Source of the DNA: Amaurobius ferox
Taxonomy: Eukaryota; Arthropoda; Arachnida; Araneae; Amaurobiidae
Reading direction: 5' to 3'
Assembly (NCBI GenBank): GCA_951213105.1
Contig: OX578136.1
Location: 74,094,730 to 74,158,729, forward strand
Length of the DNA: 64,000 nt
A program made the translations under genes and the position numbers. The notes below the pieces were generated by a model that worked only from the letters and a program-made list of their open reading frames with translations, was not told the DNA's origin and did not search any database. Below are positions 23,888-35,304 of the stretch, in pieces. Within the stretch, counting starts at the first letter, position 1; the number at the start of each line of letters is the position of its first letter.

Positions 23888-24360
23888 CCCTGTACCCCTT
23901 AAAAAAGACGGTCAAACCCCTAAAGTTAACTCAGTATGTAGCGCCACTAGTATTTCCTACATTTGCATAAAAAAGACGGTAACACTAATATTTCTCGAGT
24001 TATTGGCATGAACCATAAAGTTCCTTGATATCCTGATAGTTATATGAGAGAAGTGACAATTTGAAGTACGCTGTGATTGTTAATCGTATAAAAATAGTGT
24101 ATATGAACACATATAAGCCAAATGTATTCCATTTATCAGAGTTACTCAGCTGTTAAAACTTAAAAAAGCCGTTAAATAATTTTTCTAAATATTTTGAAAG
24201 AGATACTTTGATACGAAATTTCAAAATCGTGCACTATTCTATTCTAATAATGATTGTAATAAAGGTTTAACGAAAATAAATACAAATAAGAAAGTCATGT
24301 AAAAACTTACACTTCAAAGAGACTTACACTTCTATATACACTTCAAATGTACTGTGAAAA

Positions 24361-24948
24361 ATCTAATGTGGGCAACACATGACTTTCCTTAGAAATCAAA
24401 TTCAATTTCTTATTTTTTTATTCCATGATGCATTAAACCAAATTAAATTTAAGGAAATAATATGGATACTTTTCAGATATTATATCCAATTGCAATTTTA
24501 AAGCACGTTAGTTTCGTTTGGCGACTTAATGCACTTTAAAGTCTTCGGCTCTTCAAAATTCCAAAAAACTAAAATATCTCGAGAACGATATGCTCAAATG
24601 TATGTATGTCTTTACGTATGCTCAAATGTATGAATTAAATGCATATTTTATAAGTAATTTTTGACGATGAATAAGAATAAGATCAACCTTATTATTCTAG
24701 GATTAACCTTTCTCTAGATATTTTAATTTTTTCGCATTTTTGCTACGCCACCTTTGAAATTGAGTGCAGTTTCCAAATGAAAAAGAAAATTGAATTAGAA
24801 GTACAAATTCGGTGAAATTTCAAATAAGTATGCGTGCTATTTTATGCAATGAAACTTCATTTAATTAATTATTAAAGGAATAAAAAGAAAATTAATTTAA
24901 GTCTATAGGGAAAACTGCTCACATCAGATTATTTTAATGGAAAATGAG
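24361..24948. repeat. TGGGCAGC-family ends facing each other
   Basis: The left end is TCTAATGTGGGCAACACATG and the right end is the reverse of the same terminus (CTGCTCACATCAGAT). A CTCGAGAACG word lies in the left half and TTTCTCTAGATATTTTAATT in the right half. Two truncated copies joined head to head, or a fold-back derivative, would explain this. Both hairpin ends are missing. Confidence 0.6.
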
Positions 24949-25361
24949 CTTTGTTCATACGCTGTATTTAAATCCAGCCGTATGATATAAATATTTTTTC
25001 ATCGTTTATATTACATTTTAATCAAATTAATATTAATGCTACATGTAGGAATTTTCAAAACATGCTTTACTAAAGCTATTTAGTTGGTTTAGAAAAACCT
25101 CAAATTTTTACATTTGTTCCAAAATAAACACTGCTGTTTACAAATATCTGATAAGGAAATTAAAACCTCCCCTGTAAAAATCGCTCTTTTCTAAATTGCC
25201 CCATTCCATATTTATATATATTTATACTTTTAAGCCATGTGTCTAAACTAGGCCACGAGCTGATGCTAGGTCTAATTAACACCAAAGCTTCTCATGCTTA
25301 CACAATATTGTCAAGTATTAACCCCTTTTATTATAAACTTAAAGATAACAACATTAAAATG

Positions 25362-26082
25362 TCTGATGTTGGCAGCACATGACTTTCCTTATATAATGTA
25401 ATGAATTTACTACTTTTATACAGTAAAAAAATAGGTTATTCTTATAGTAGATACTAATATTCTTTCCAAGATATTGAATTTCCGACAATTAGTCGTCATT
25501 TTCATTGATTTAGCGTCATTTTAATCCATTTGGCGAGATTTTCGTTAATTTGGTAACATTTAAAAAGCAGCCAAGTTGGCGACATTCCGCCAAATTTGTC
25601 GCCAAAATCTCGCCAAGCGTTATGAATGGAGAAATAAGTTATTCTTACAGCAGTTAAATGACTATTGGCGTTCAAATACAAAAGTATTACTTAAAATATC
25701 TTTTCTCATAAAAGGAACGAGCTAGATCCACGAGAATGATGTCACCCAATTTATCTCATGATATTACATATGAAAAGTGAACATGTTTCTCAACAGTTAA
25801 TACTTTTTTTTAATTTATGGGATTTTTTGATACATTTATTTGAAAAATGTGCATTATCTCAAGAACGGTTCATGCTAGCGTTCTAAAGTTTATGTCAATC
25901 GTTTTCTAAAGAAAAATTACACATGAGATGTCTATTTACGTAACTTTATTAAAGGTTTTGATTTTTTGATGAGTTTTTCAAATTTTCACTAGAAAATTTA
26001 GGGGGATTCGAAAACTCGAATTCGAATTTTCGACCCCGTCACAATACTTTCCTTATACATTATATGTATATAAGGAAAGTAA
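25362..26082 (+). repeat. TGGGCAGC-family repeat, subfamily B, internally deleted
   Basis: Starts TCTGATGTTGGCAGCACATG and ends in the palindrome ACTTTCCTTATACATTATAT...AAGGAAAGTAA at 26047-26082. It matches 36119-36988 but lacks the segment with the CA core, jumping from TTTAGGGGGATTCG to AAAACTCGAATTCGAATTTTCG. Non-coding. Confidence 0.75.
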
Positions 26083-26592
26083 TAACAACCGACAATGCAC
26101 AGAGATCAAATTTAGTCCCTGCGCAACAAAACTCCATATCCTTAGAAGGCAATGTTTTAATATTTCTTCAACACCACATTGTTACTCAGCCATGTAGAAG
26201 CTCAGATCCTCATGATATCAGATTGCAGGATTTTGTCATTTTATTCAGATTAATCTCAATGTCCACGCTCCAGAAATTTCTAAAAGGCAACTTTTTTGGC
26301 CACTTTCGTTCTGAACTTCTGAATTCTAACAGGCATTTTGCGTGCTCTTAAATGCATGTGACCTTAAGATCCCCGCTTTTACTATTGTAACTGCTAAATT
26401 ATGAACGTGAAATTATACAACGTGTATTCTTCAGCTTCCAGCCCCGAGTTGACGAAGGTTGAGTATGTTTGGCTGGTTAAACTATTCTAAATAAAAACTG
26501 ATTTTTAAAAATCTAGATTTCTTTTCTATTGTATACCTCAAGGAATATTGTTGTGTATCTAATATTTTATCTTTCTAAATTACAGACATTCA

Positions 26593-29500
26593 ATGTTGCC
26601 CAGGCGTATATTGTGTGTGGCCTTGGCTACACTGTTTCTTTCGGCTATCTTCATACAGCAGGCTGAAGCGAAGAAAATTAAAAAGCTGATTGCAGCCCAT
26701 GTCATCCTCAAAGCTCTCAAGCCGAGATTTATTCCTCTACCAATACCCATTCCCTTCAAACTCAAAATCAACAAGGGAGATAAAGTAGTTCCTTATCCGT
26801 AAGTTAGGAAGAAAACAGGCTTCCGCCCACATTAAATTCGATTTCCCAATTTCATTGAGAAATTGAAAAGCATGCTTAAATACAAACTGTGAATGCTTAA
26901 ATATTTAAATACAAAATGTGCTTGAATGCTTAAATACAAACTGTAAATTGATATAATAATGACATAATAGCTTTATCTGCATAAAATAAATTTGAATAAG
27001 TGGTAAAATATTAGTAACTATTTGCAACTGAAGTTGATTTGTGGATGCCCCTTATTTCCTAATGAAAAATTTAATCAATGATAACTATATCAAACTGGAT
27101 CTTATGACAGCCAAATTCAAAGTTATACTAAATACGGTATGAGTAAAATTTTTGTAATTTGACATTTTTCGATAGAGGCTGTATAAAAAATTAATATTTT
27201 TAACTTTCTTTAAAAGTATGGCACTGCATTTAAATTACTATTTCATAACTTTCTACCTTATTTAAAGCATTTTTGCAATTGAAACTATGGGTCTACAACT
27301 AACTGTTCAAAAAAATTTCCACTGTTGACATTTGTGGGACACCCTGTATAGTAAGTATATTTAAGAAGTTTATAGCATAGTGAGTTTTTATAGTTTAAGA
27401 ATTATTTTGTTTTTTACAGTTTTAGATGTTATTATAACGATGGTTTATGTTTATTATCTTAGCACGGGAGCCACTTCTTTCCTTTTTGTTATATAACATA
27501 ATAATATAACATTTGTTAATATAACAGATTTGAGGGTTAATATAACAACAGATTCGCTTTTCAATATCCATTAAACAATATATTATTTTAAATATGAAGA
27601 TATTTGGTAGAATTCTGAATTATATTTTCAAGAATTGATTTGAATGCAAACGTTCAGTTTTATACCGCTAATTTTACTTCCTCATTATTAACACATGGAC
27701 TAGAAAGAAAACGCTCACAGTTTCTTATAAACACAAAACAAAATGGCTACGAAATGTGATGTTCGACATAAAAGAAGACAGGTTGGAAAAATATTTTTTA
27801 AATGAAGAAGGGGAATTTAAACGTATCAGATAAAATACTACTGACATGATAAAGAATCAAACAGAAAAAAAACCGTTTTAAACGTATTTTTCGAGTTGCA
27901 GGTACTTTCAGAATTTCCGCCATTTTTAGAATTTAAAGAACAGACTACAACAGTCTGTAGGTAGATCACGGAAGAAAATAATCAACACACGAGTTTAAAT
28001 TTTCAGATTTTTTTTCTTGATACTTCTATGTTTGTTTATTAAAATATTTCCATGCATCACAATAAATAAAACTGCTGCTCTTGAGAATAAAATTTACAAT
28101 ACTTCCTTGAAGAATGCCGCCATACAGTTGGGCGACAGCAATTATTTCGAGGGCGTTTTCAACACCCTTCGTCAGGCCAAAAGAACAGTATGCGCTCTCA
28201 ACAACCGCTAAGAACGAACTGCCAAGCGAACACCTCAAAACAATTATTTTCACCTCTGACATACGCCAGCTTTCTTCAAGGAAGTATTGTAAGCCATTAA
28301 GTTTACATAAGGAAGTAATGTTTCCGTGCATTTTCATTTGCCAGTAATTTACAATAAACTGTTAAATACCCCAAAAAAGTTCAACATTTTGTATTCATTT
28401 CAAAATATAAATTTCGAAAAATTAGTAAGAATGAAGAACTTTACTAATTTCAAATCTCTTTTATACTTGAAGACTTTTTTTCTGTCAACGTTAGAATTTT
28501 TTACGATTTGACTCCAAAATAAAGCTCCAAGGTTACCAAATAAATGATGAAATAATTAAAAATCTGCAACTTCAATGTAAAACTACTTTACCTACATATA
28601 TATAATGTGCAGGGGGGGGGGGTGTTGTAATGAGGTCAAAAATTTGAATTCGAGTTTTCTGGCGGATTTACACGCTTTAGGCATCCCTGGACTCAAACGC
28701 TTTAAATTGATATATATATGTATGTGTGGACACGATATCTCACATATGAATGAATGAATCGTTTCAAATTAAATTTGCATGATTATCAAAATCAATTAAT
28801 TTAATCACTGGCACCCTATTGATTTGATCGAAGATTTGGAAACTCCCAAAATTTTCAAATTATTTCTGAAAATATCGTAAATGTATTTAGATAATCAACT
28901 ATGTAATATAGAATGAATTTTCCGGTGTTGCCCGGTCCCTAAGTAAGAGCCAGCTATGTTGATAATACAGATACAAATAGCATCACTCAATTTCCAATTC
29001 GCATGTATTTAACTAAAATCCTTCCCACCTTTAGTTTCTATCCAATTCCTATATAAATATTAAATATAATAAACATTTTAATTTGGATGATATTATTAAT
29101 TCTATTCTTCAGAAAAGAAACCTGGTATAAATGGAATTGGGTTAAAGTTAAATTTGTTATTCCTAGGATATTATAAATTAAAGGAATATTATGTATCTTT
29201 AATCCCATTATTCGCATATATTGATATGAAGAAGAATGAATTATAATTCCCGCACACAGAAATATTGTTGATTTAAATAGTGCATGAATAGAAGCAAGAA
29301 TGACAGAAAGCAAGAATTGAATAATGTATTGAAATTACGAATATTATTAAATCAATTTGTCTTAGGGTAGATAAAGCAATGATTTTTTTTACAACTTGTT
29401 CTCAGTTAGCGGCTAATCTAGAATAAAGTATTGTTCTTCTTGAAACAATTATTATAATTAATATAGAAGATAGGTGGAAATTATTTATAATTCGGATTAT

Positions 29501-31279
29501 TAAATAAATTCCTGTTGTTACTAACGTTGAGGAATGAACTAAAGCTAAAATAGGTGTAGGAACAGCTATAGTTGCTGGAAGTCAAGCTGAGAGTGGAAAT
29601 TGTGCTCTTTCAGAACATCTTGCGATTATTAATAAAATGATGATAATAAATTTAAATTCTTCGTTTGTATTAAAATTTCAATTTAGATTATATACAATTT
29701 AGATTATATAATTCTAATAGAAATTAAAATTATAATATCTCCTAGACGATTTCTAAAAATAATGATAGTTCCTGAAGCTGATGATGAATATTTTGATAAT
29801 AAATAACTGAGGCATAAGAGGTTATTCTTAATCCATCTCAGCCTAAGAGAATAAAAATAATATTTTCTCTAATAATAAGAATTCTTATTGATAAGACAAA
29901 TATGATTAGTAAAATAGAAAATTGGTTGTGTTCTTTATTTGGAATATATTAAATTATAAATATTAAAATTAATCTGGAAATAAATATTACTGTAAACAAA
30001 AATGAACAAGATATTCAATCAAATAGAAATTTTAAAGGAATATTAAAAGAAAGAAAATTAATAAAGGGAATTTCTACTGATAAAAATATAATATTTCAGA
30101 TAAAGAAAATAAATAAAAATAAAGGAATTATAGGTGAAAATAATATTATTACGGTCTGATTTAAAATTAGATAATTGTTAATTCCACAAATTAATGTTTT
30201 ATTTAAACTAGTAAATTAAATTATAATTTCTATTTTTATTAATAAAAAAATTAATAGGATTAAATAAATAATAAAGATAAAAAGAATTTATTAGAAGTGC
30301 GTGAAGAAAAAGAGGTTGAGTTTTCATTATGATTAATATTAATAAATAATGATAAAGAAAATTATGCTGTTATTAAAGATGCAAGTAAGATAATAAATAT
30401 TATACTTTTATTAAAAGGAAGTATTGATGAAATAATAAAAGTTTTTCTCTGATAGTAGTTATAGAAGGAGGGCTCAGCTTGTGATGTTAACCGCCAACCG
30501 GAGAATAGAGCCCTTCGAGAACAGAATCGAAAATATCCATTTTTTCGCTTTTATTTGAAAATTTACAGAAAATCAAAAAATAGAGTAATTAAAAAATAAA
30601 TTATCAGAATCCGAAGATATACACCCTTACTTTTGTCAAACCATAGAATTGTGCTAATCCTCCATTTTTGGATTCGGCGAAATAAGAATCGAAACACCTT
30701 AAACATGCAAATTTCGGTATACTTAAAAATAAATAACTAAATATGGGAAGGGGAGAAATTGTCCTATGGATTCTGTTCAAAAATCGTTAGAAAGAACGTT
30801 CTTCTATCTTGCCGATGATGTCAGAATGAAAACTCTGTAGTAATATTTTTGATCCTGAAGAACCGATTTGTATGAAAATCGATCAAAATCGAACTTCGAC
30901 ATATAATAACTAGAAAACGAAATCGAATTTTAAAAAAAAACTCAACGAAGTCCATCGTAAGCCATGTGTTGGCCACCTTAAGTTTTTATATCATTTTACA
31001 TGCCATTTTGTTCCATAAAACGAGTTTAATCTCATTTTAATAAGTATAAACAACAGAAGAGAGAAATATACGAATTTGAGCCTATACAGGGAAAGTTTCG
31101 TGTGGTACTCACACCAGGTATTTAATATCTTATTTTCTTTCAGAGTCCACTCCAATTCTTACTCGCATGAATTCCAATATGGAGGTGGCGATTTCGGATA
31201 TGGTGGAGGAGGCGGATTCGGAGGAGGAGGGGGATACGGAGGAGGTGGCGGATACGGAGGAGGAGGTGAATGGTGGTAG
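26593..31279 (+). CDS. Secreted glycine-rich peptide, two coding exons
   Basis: Join 26593-26798 and 31144-31279, 113 residues. The exon starts after TTTCTAAATTACAG at 26586. Residues 1-26 (MLPRRILCVALATLFLSAIF, ending in AEA) form a clear signal peptide. A basic stretch with KKIKKLIAAHVILKALKPRF, a PLPIPIPF segment and a SYSHEF segment follow, then four GGGGGF/GGGGGY-like blocks ending GGGGEWW. The donor is CC|GTAAGT and the acceptor TTCTTTCAG; the split Pro codon keeps the frame. The peptide is exported. Glycine-rich secreted peptides of arthropods include cuticle proteins and antimicrobial peptides (acanthoscurrin and ctenidin in spiders). Which applies here cannot be told from sequence alone. 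The intron of about 4.3 kb contains a mitochondrial insertion. A TATA promoter and leader exon at 10.9 kb probably belong to it. Confidence 0.78.
26799..28589. other. First part of the second intron of the glycine-rich gene
   Basis: AT-rich. GTGGGACACCCTGTATAG near 27336-27353 looks like one end of a Tc1/mariner-type element (TACAGGGTGTCC motif), but no transposase or partner end is evident. Overlapping frames of 60-100 codons at 28017-28347 on both strands are unrecognised. Confidence 0.4.
28590..28960 (-). repeat. TGGGCAGC-family repeat, reversed fragment
   Basis: Begins with a decayed palindromic end (CCTACATATATATAATGTGC, then a G-run where the family has AGGGAAAG). It continues with AATTTGAATTCGAGTTTTC, ATCCCTGGACTCAAACG, a short TATATG core and GATATCTCACATATGAATG. 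It stops before the interior words of longer copies. Confidence 0.55.
29040..30150 (-). pseudogene. nad5: nad5 pseudogene (NADH dehydrogenase subunit 5), in NUMT
   Basis: Reading leftward from about 30150: an N-terminal hydrophobic stretch, LGWDGL near 29850 (Trp from TGA), FPLSAWLPA and PTPILALVHSSTLV near 29500-29600, KKIIALSTLRQ near 29370, HALFKSTIF and CAGIIIHSSS near 29230-29300, then NLTLT followed by a one-base shift into IPF..GFFSE near 29110. These match the proton-pumping core of mitochondrial ND5 in the right order. Several shifts and stops are present, and the C-terminal third is missing beyond 29040. Confidence 0.88.
30163..30226 (-). tRNA. trnH: trnH-like pseudogene within the NUMT
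   Basis: The minus strand reads GTTTAAATAAAACATTAAT then TTGTGGAATTAA, the typical arthropod mitochondrial tRNA-His D-arm-to-anticodon region with a GTG anticodon. It sits between nad5 and nad4 as expected. The acceptor stem ends cannot be placed confidently. It would not act as a nuclear tRNA gene. Confidence 0.55.
30250..30450 (-). pseudogene. nad4: nad4 C-terminal fragment, in NUMT
   Basis: The minus-strand frame reads a hydrophobic helix (MMFIILLASLMTAWFSLSLF), then INMNHNEN and SNKFFLSLLF. This corresponds to the last transmembrane helix and tail of ND4 (the ...AYSLYLF...QHG region). Identity rests on position next to trnH plus weak sequence likeness, so it is less sure than nad5. Confidence 0.6.
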
Positions 31280-31452
31280 GCTTCATCCTGGGAGCCATTC
31301 TATCTGTCATTCCATGCACAAATTTTACTAGTAACGCTCATTGCATCATATATATCATTCATGATCGTCCTTTACTTTGTCAGTACCTTATTTTGTGTAC
31401 ATAGCTAAGTGCCATTATAAAATTGTACATACTTGTGCCTGTACTCTTGAAA

Positions 31453-31458
31453 AATAAA
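31453..31458 (+). terminator. Poly(A) signal of the glycine-rich peptide gene
   Basis: AATAAA lies 174 bases after the stop codon and is followed by a T-rich and TGTGT-containing region (31459-31497), so cleavage is expected around 31470-31480. No better signal lies between the stop codon and this site. Confidence 0.7.
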
Positions 31459-31479
31459 ATATTTTTACTTCTGTACTCG

Positions 31480-32129
31480 ACCCTTTGTTTTGTGTATTAG
31501 TCTCTCAGAGCTGGATTAATGCACTTTGAAGCTTAAAGCAAGGAAAATTTTGGAGCCCACCCTCAGGACCAGGTTAACAGTGTCTCGGGCAACTAGCCTG
31601 TATGCACAATAATTACCCAACACTAAATATCAGGTGTAATAGTATACCAAAAAGATTTCTTTTGATGCACACTTTGTTCATAGCAAAACGCATAGCAACA
31701 AAGTATATTGTTGCTTCATCTAAAGGAACCTTTTTGGTTAATTTCGTCTCGATAGACAATACTGCAATTGCATTTTAAGAGAGTCTAATCGAACTGGGGT
31801 GTTTCTGAAATGTATTTAAAGTGTACATTATGACTGGCAATTTCTCACCATTTATAAGAATGCTGTTAGTAAAATTTTATAAAACAGTATTATTTAAATT
31901 ATTAACTCCATTTCTTAGATTTTCTCTGTTTTTAGGAACCATATACCAATATGAATAACATTTTAGACCTTCTGTGTGGTTTTGTTCAATTCCGGTCAAA
32001 ATATCTTAAATCATATATAGATATTTGTAACAATAATCTTCTTGTTAATTTTAAATTTAACACCTTATCATCTGTTTTTATAGCAATTCCAATTCCAAAA
32101 AATAAAGTTCTAATTTTTTTCAAGTATAT
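31480..32129. other. Gene-free stretch after the glycine-rich gene
   Basis: No exon or recognisable repeat apart from low complexity. Confidence 0.4.
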
Positions 32130-32706
32130 TGTTACGACGTATCCTCTTGAATCGTGGATGTACGCTCAGGATACAAGAACGAGTTCAAACTTCTGGATAA
32201 CTAACACGTTTACTTACAAGCGCAGCGTAGACCGGAACCACATACAGTAAAAGAGCACTCAAATGCTCCTCTAATTTCACTAAATAGTTGATACTGTTCG
32301 CGAAACATTGACGTATTTCATTCCACAAAACAGCGGCTACGATTCTCAAAACATTGTCAAATATCGCAGTTCAATATAACTCGTATCACGTTAACTGCTC
32401 TTCAACTGAGTGACGACTCCTTTATAGACTTCCTATAGAAACGCCTGGAAATCTCTCATATGTCGAAGAATATTGGTTATTTCGAGGTGTTTCTCGAACC
32501 TTCAAAAAGTCACCAAATTGACCATAAATCGCCAAATCTAACAACCCTCTTCCAAACTTCATCATCTGAAAACCCTAGATTCACGCCATAGGAAATGTTG
32601 CCTGTACCAAGGCCACCTGGAATAAGATAGCCTTGCATATACGGGTATTTTTCCCCTCTGGTTTTCAAAAGACACTCCAGTTAAAGCATTTTACACGTTC
32701 GTAACA
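32130..32706 (+). mobile_element. Solo LTR with 4-bp target duplication
   Basis: A 577-bp LTR runs from TGTTACGACGTATCCTC to ACGTTCGTAACA, with TG...CA ends inside the inverted repeat TGTTACGA/TCGTAACA. It is flanked by ATAT on both sides (32126-32129, 32707-32710). Internally it has CTGGATAACTAACACG and TTTACTTACAAGCGCAG, similar to the LTR at 17239. No gag/pol is adjacent, so recombination between LTRs probably removed the body. The 4-bp duplication fits Ty3/gypsy. Confidence 0.72.
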
Positions 32707-32710
32707 ATAT

Positions 32711-33565
32711 ACTTTCCTCGACACGATAACATTGATATACACTTACTTCTGAATTTTCATCTGTAATTTTATTCGTTTCTAATTTCCTTTTTCTGAGGGG
32801 GACTTTAATGCCAGAGCAAAGATGTGGGGATACGGTTTCATTGATCAAAGGGGATACAAGAAAATTTACTTCTGTCTTGAAAATAATTTTATAATTCTTA
32901 ATTACCCTGGCTGTGGTAACTATAAGACTAATAACTATTAATTTAAAAACTGATAACTTTAGAAACTTAATTTACCATTGGAAGATTTATACATATATAA
33001 TTTTAAATTCCACCTTAAGTATTTAGAATCTCTAATTTTAAAAATTAACAATATAAATACTCTTGACTAACTTTTCGTTATTTTTATCAAAAATGTTAAA
33101 GATTGGACTTTTATTAATTTATTAGAAAGAAGAAATGTAAAATTCATATTGGTTTCTCCTGGTGGAACAAAAATTTACCTAAATTCAGAAATGTTGTTAC
33201 ATAGCTTTTTAAAAGGGTAAATCTTCAATCAAAAACTCTGCATCAATAAATGAAATTGCATCAGCCAAGGCTAAATTTAAACTAATGATAAAGCTAAAAG
33301 AGGTGCTTGGAAAAAAAAAATTTCTAATTGAATCTCGAGATTTGGTACTCAATGCATAACTGTTGAGAACCTTAGACAAACATATTATCATTTTGCAAGT
33401 TCCGAAAATTTTAAACTTAACATATCCTGATAAAAGCTCTCGACTCTTGAACTACAGGTTTCAGGATGATAAAAACGTTACATCTTTTCCCGCCTTTTCT
33501 TCAATTCCAATTGATGCACTAAGATTTGTCACTGGGGAAGAATTGACCTTGGTTTTTATTAACTT
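32711..33565. other. Gene-free stretch
   Basis: AT-rich. Two short opposite-strand frames at 33209-33575 show no known motif. Nothing else is recognised. Confidence 0.4.
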
Positions 33566-33715
33566 AAAAATATGATGTAGGCAGCACATGACTTTCCCTG
33601 CAGATTTAAATTTATTTTATTTTTATTTTTTTTAATAATTCATTAAATTGATTTTTATTGCATAAAAAAACTCGCATACCTATTTGAAATGACACTGAAT
33701 TTACACTTTTAATTC
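33566..33715 (+). repeat. TGGGCAGC-family repeat, subfamily A, 5' fragment
   Basis: Starts ATGATGTAGGCAGCACATGA followed by CTTTCCCTGCAGATTTAAAT and the subfamily-A AT-rich start. It is cut off where the reversed copy at 33721 begins. Confidence 0.6.
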
Positions 33716-33720
33716 ATTTT

Positions 33721-33886
33721 TACTTTCCCTGCAATACATGGTAATGTATAGGGAAAGTATTGGAATCATACCGAAAATCACAACTCGAGTTTTCGACGGA
33801 TCTACACGTTTCGAGACCTCTAGAATACGAAAAAACCATTTTTAGCGTGACGTCTGTGCGTGTGTCTGTCTGTCTGTCTGTCTGTG

Positions 33887-33917
<31 letters not shown>

Positions 33918-34522
33918 GTGTCTGTCTGTCTGTGCAGATTTTGTATCCACTGTAACTAAAAAACTAATGGACCGAATTTCACAAAATTTGGTAGGTAAGT
34001 CACTTGTGGGCGGGGCTGGTGCTGATTAGTTTTGGGTACGATTCGGAATAAAAGAACCAGCATTTTTTTGCGAAATGGCCCGCAAAAGCTTGTATCCACT
34101 CTAGCTGAAAAACTAATGGACCGAATTTCACAAAATTCGGTAGATGAGTCACGTATAGGTCACTCTGGTGCTGATTAGATTTTGGTACGATTCGGAAAAA
34201 AATAACCTGCCTTTTTTTGCAAAACGGCCCGCAAAAATCTTCAAAATCTAAACTAAAGAACTAGGTATACTCAGATATATCCATAAAATGCCCGTTTAAT
34301 ACTTAATGTTTAACGACGAAAATAATAATACCAACCCCATTACACTAGGACTAGCCGTTCTCGAGATATTTCAGTTTTTCGTACTTTCCCTACGCCACCT
34401 TTGAAAATAAGCCCGGTTACCGAATGAGAACGAAAATTCAATAAAAGTGAAATAAATGTAATTAAAATAAAGAGAACGTGGATATAAGTCTGCAGGGAAA
34501 GTCATGTGCTGCCCACATCAGA
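33721..34522 (-). repeat. TGGGCAGC-family repeat, subfamily A, full length
   Basis: The hairpin end (ACTTTCCCTGCAATACATGG...TATAGGGAAAGT, 33722-33758) is at the left. The (GTCT)n core is at 33851-33933. The end GCTGCCCACATCAGA is at 34522. It is the reverse complement of the 7362 copy and very similar to the next copy. Non-coding. Confidence 0.8.
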
Positions 34523-34527
34523 TTTTT

Positions 34528-35298
34528 TACTTTCCCTGCAATACATGGTAATATATAGGGAAAGTATTGGAATCATGCCGAAAATCGCAACTCGAGTTTT
34601 CGACGGATCTACATGTTTCGAGACCTCTAGAATACGAAAAAACCATTTTTAGCGTGACGTCTGTGTGTATGTCTGTGTGTCTGTCTGTCTGTGTGTCTGT
34701 CTGTCTGTGCAGATTTTGTATCCACTCTAACTAAAAAACTAATGGACCGAATTTCACAAAATTTTGTAGGTAAGTCACTTGTGGGCGGGGCTGGTGCTGA
34801 TTAGTTTTGGGTACGATTCGGAATAAAAAAACCCGCCTGTTTTGTGAAATGGCCCGCAAAAGCTTGTATCCACTGTAGCTGAAAAACTAATGGACCGAAT
34901 TTCACAAAATTCGGTAGATGAGTCACGTATAGGTCACCCTAGTGCTGATTAGATTTTGGTACGATTCAGAAAAAAATAACCTGCCTTTTTTTTTCAAAAT
35001 GGCCCGCAAAAATTGCCAAAATCTAAAATAAAAAACTGGGTATACTCAAATATATCCATTAAATGCTGATTTAATACGTAATTTTTAACGACGAAAAGAA
35101 TAAGACCAACCCCATTACACTAGGACTAGCCGTTCTCGAGATATTTTAGTTTTTCGTACTTTCCCTACGCCACCTTTGAAAATAAGCCCGGTTACCGAAT
35201 GAGAACGGAAATTGAATTAAAAGTGAAATAAATTTAATTAAAATATAGAGAACATTAATATAAGTCTGCAGGGAAAGTCATGTGCTGCCCACATCAGA
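34528..35298 (-). repeat. TGGGCAGC-family repeat, subfamily A, second tandem copy
   Basis: Directly follows the previous copy in the same orientation, separated by TTTTT. It has the same hairpin (34529-34565), a (GTCT)n core with fewer units, and the same interior including CACTTGTGGGCGGGGCTGGT. The two are near-identical over long stretches. They arose either by tandem duplication or by insertion of one copy into the T-run left by the other. Confidence 0.8.
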
Positions 35299-35304
35299 TT
35301 TTTT

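Larger units (their letters stand above)
29030..30460 (-). other. Nuclear mitochondrial insertion (NUMT): nad4 end, trnH, nad5
   Basis: On the minus strand, in order: the C-terminal part of nad4, a trnH-like segment and most of nad5. This is the ancestral arthropod mitochondrial order. Conserved residues need TGA as Trp and ATA as Met, so the source is invertebrate mitochondrial DNA. Frameshifts and stops show it is dead. It lies in an intron of the glycine-rich gene. An assembly artefact joining organelle DNA is possible but unlikely given the decay. Confidence 0.88.

Noticed and set aside
26580..26774. Minus-strand 64-codon frame opposite the signal-peptide exon
   Set aside because: It is the shadow of the supported + strand exon and lacks splice or promoter context.
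29038..29313. 91-codon hydrophobic frame as a nuclear membrane-protein gene
   Set aside because: It is part of the mitochondrial nad5 copy, needs the mitochondrial code and is followed by shifts and stops.
31076..31279. ATG-started 67-codon version of the glycine-rich ORF
   Set aside because: The upstream part is intronic; a clear TTCTTTCAG acceptor at 31143 joins in frame with the signal-peptide exon at 26593-26798, which explains the gene better.
33720..34029. Cys/Val/Ser repeat frame and its opposite Thr/Asp/Arg/Gln frame
   Set aside because: Both come from the (GTCT)n core of a hairpin-ended repeat.
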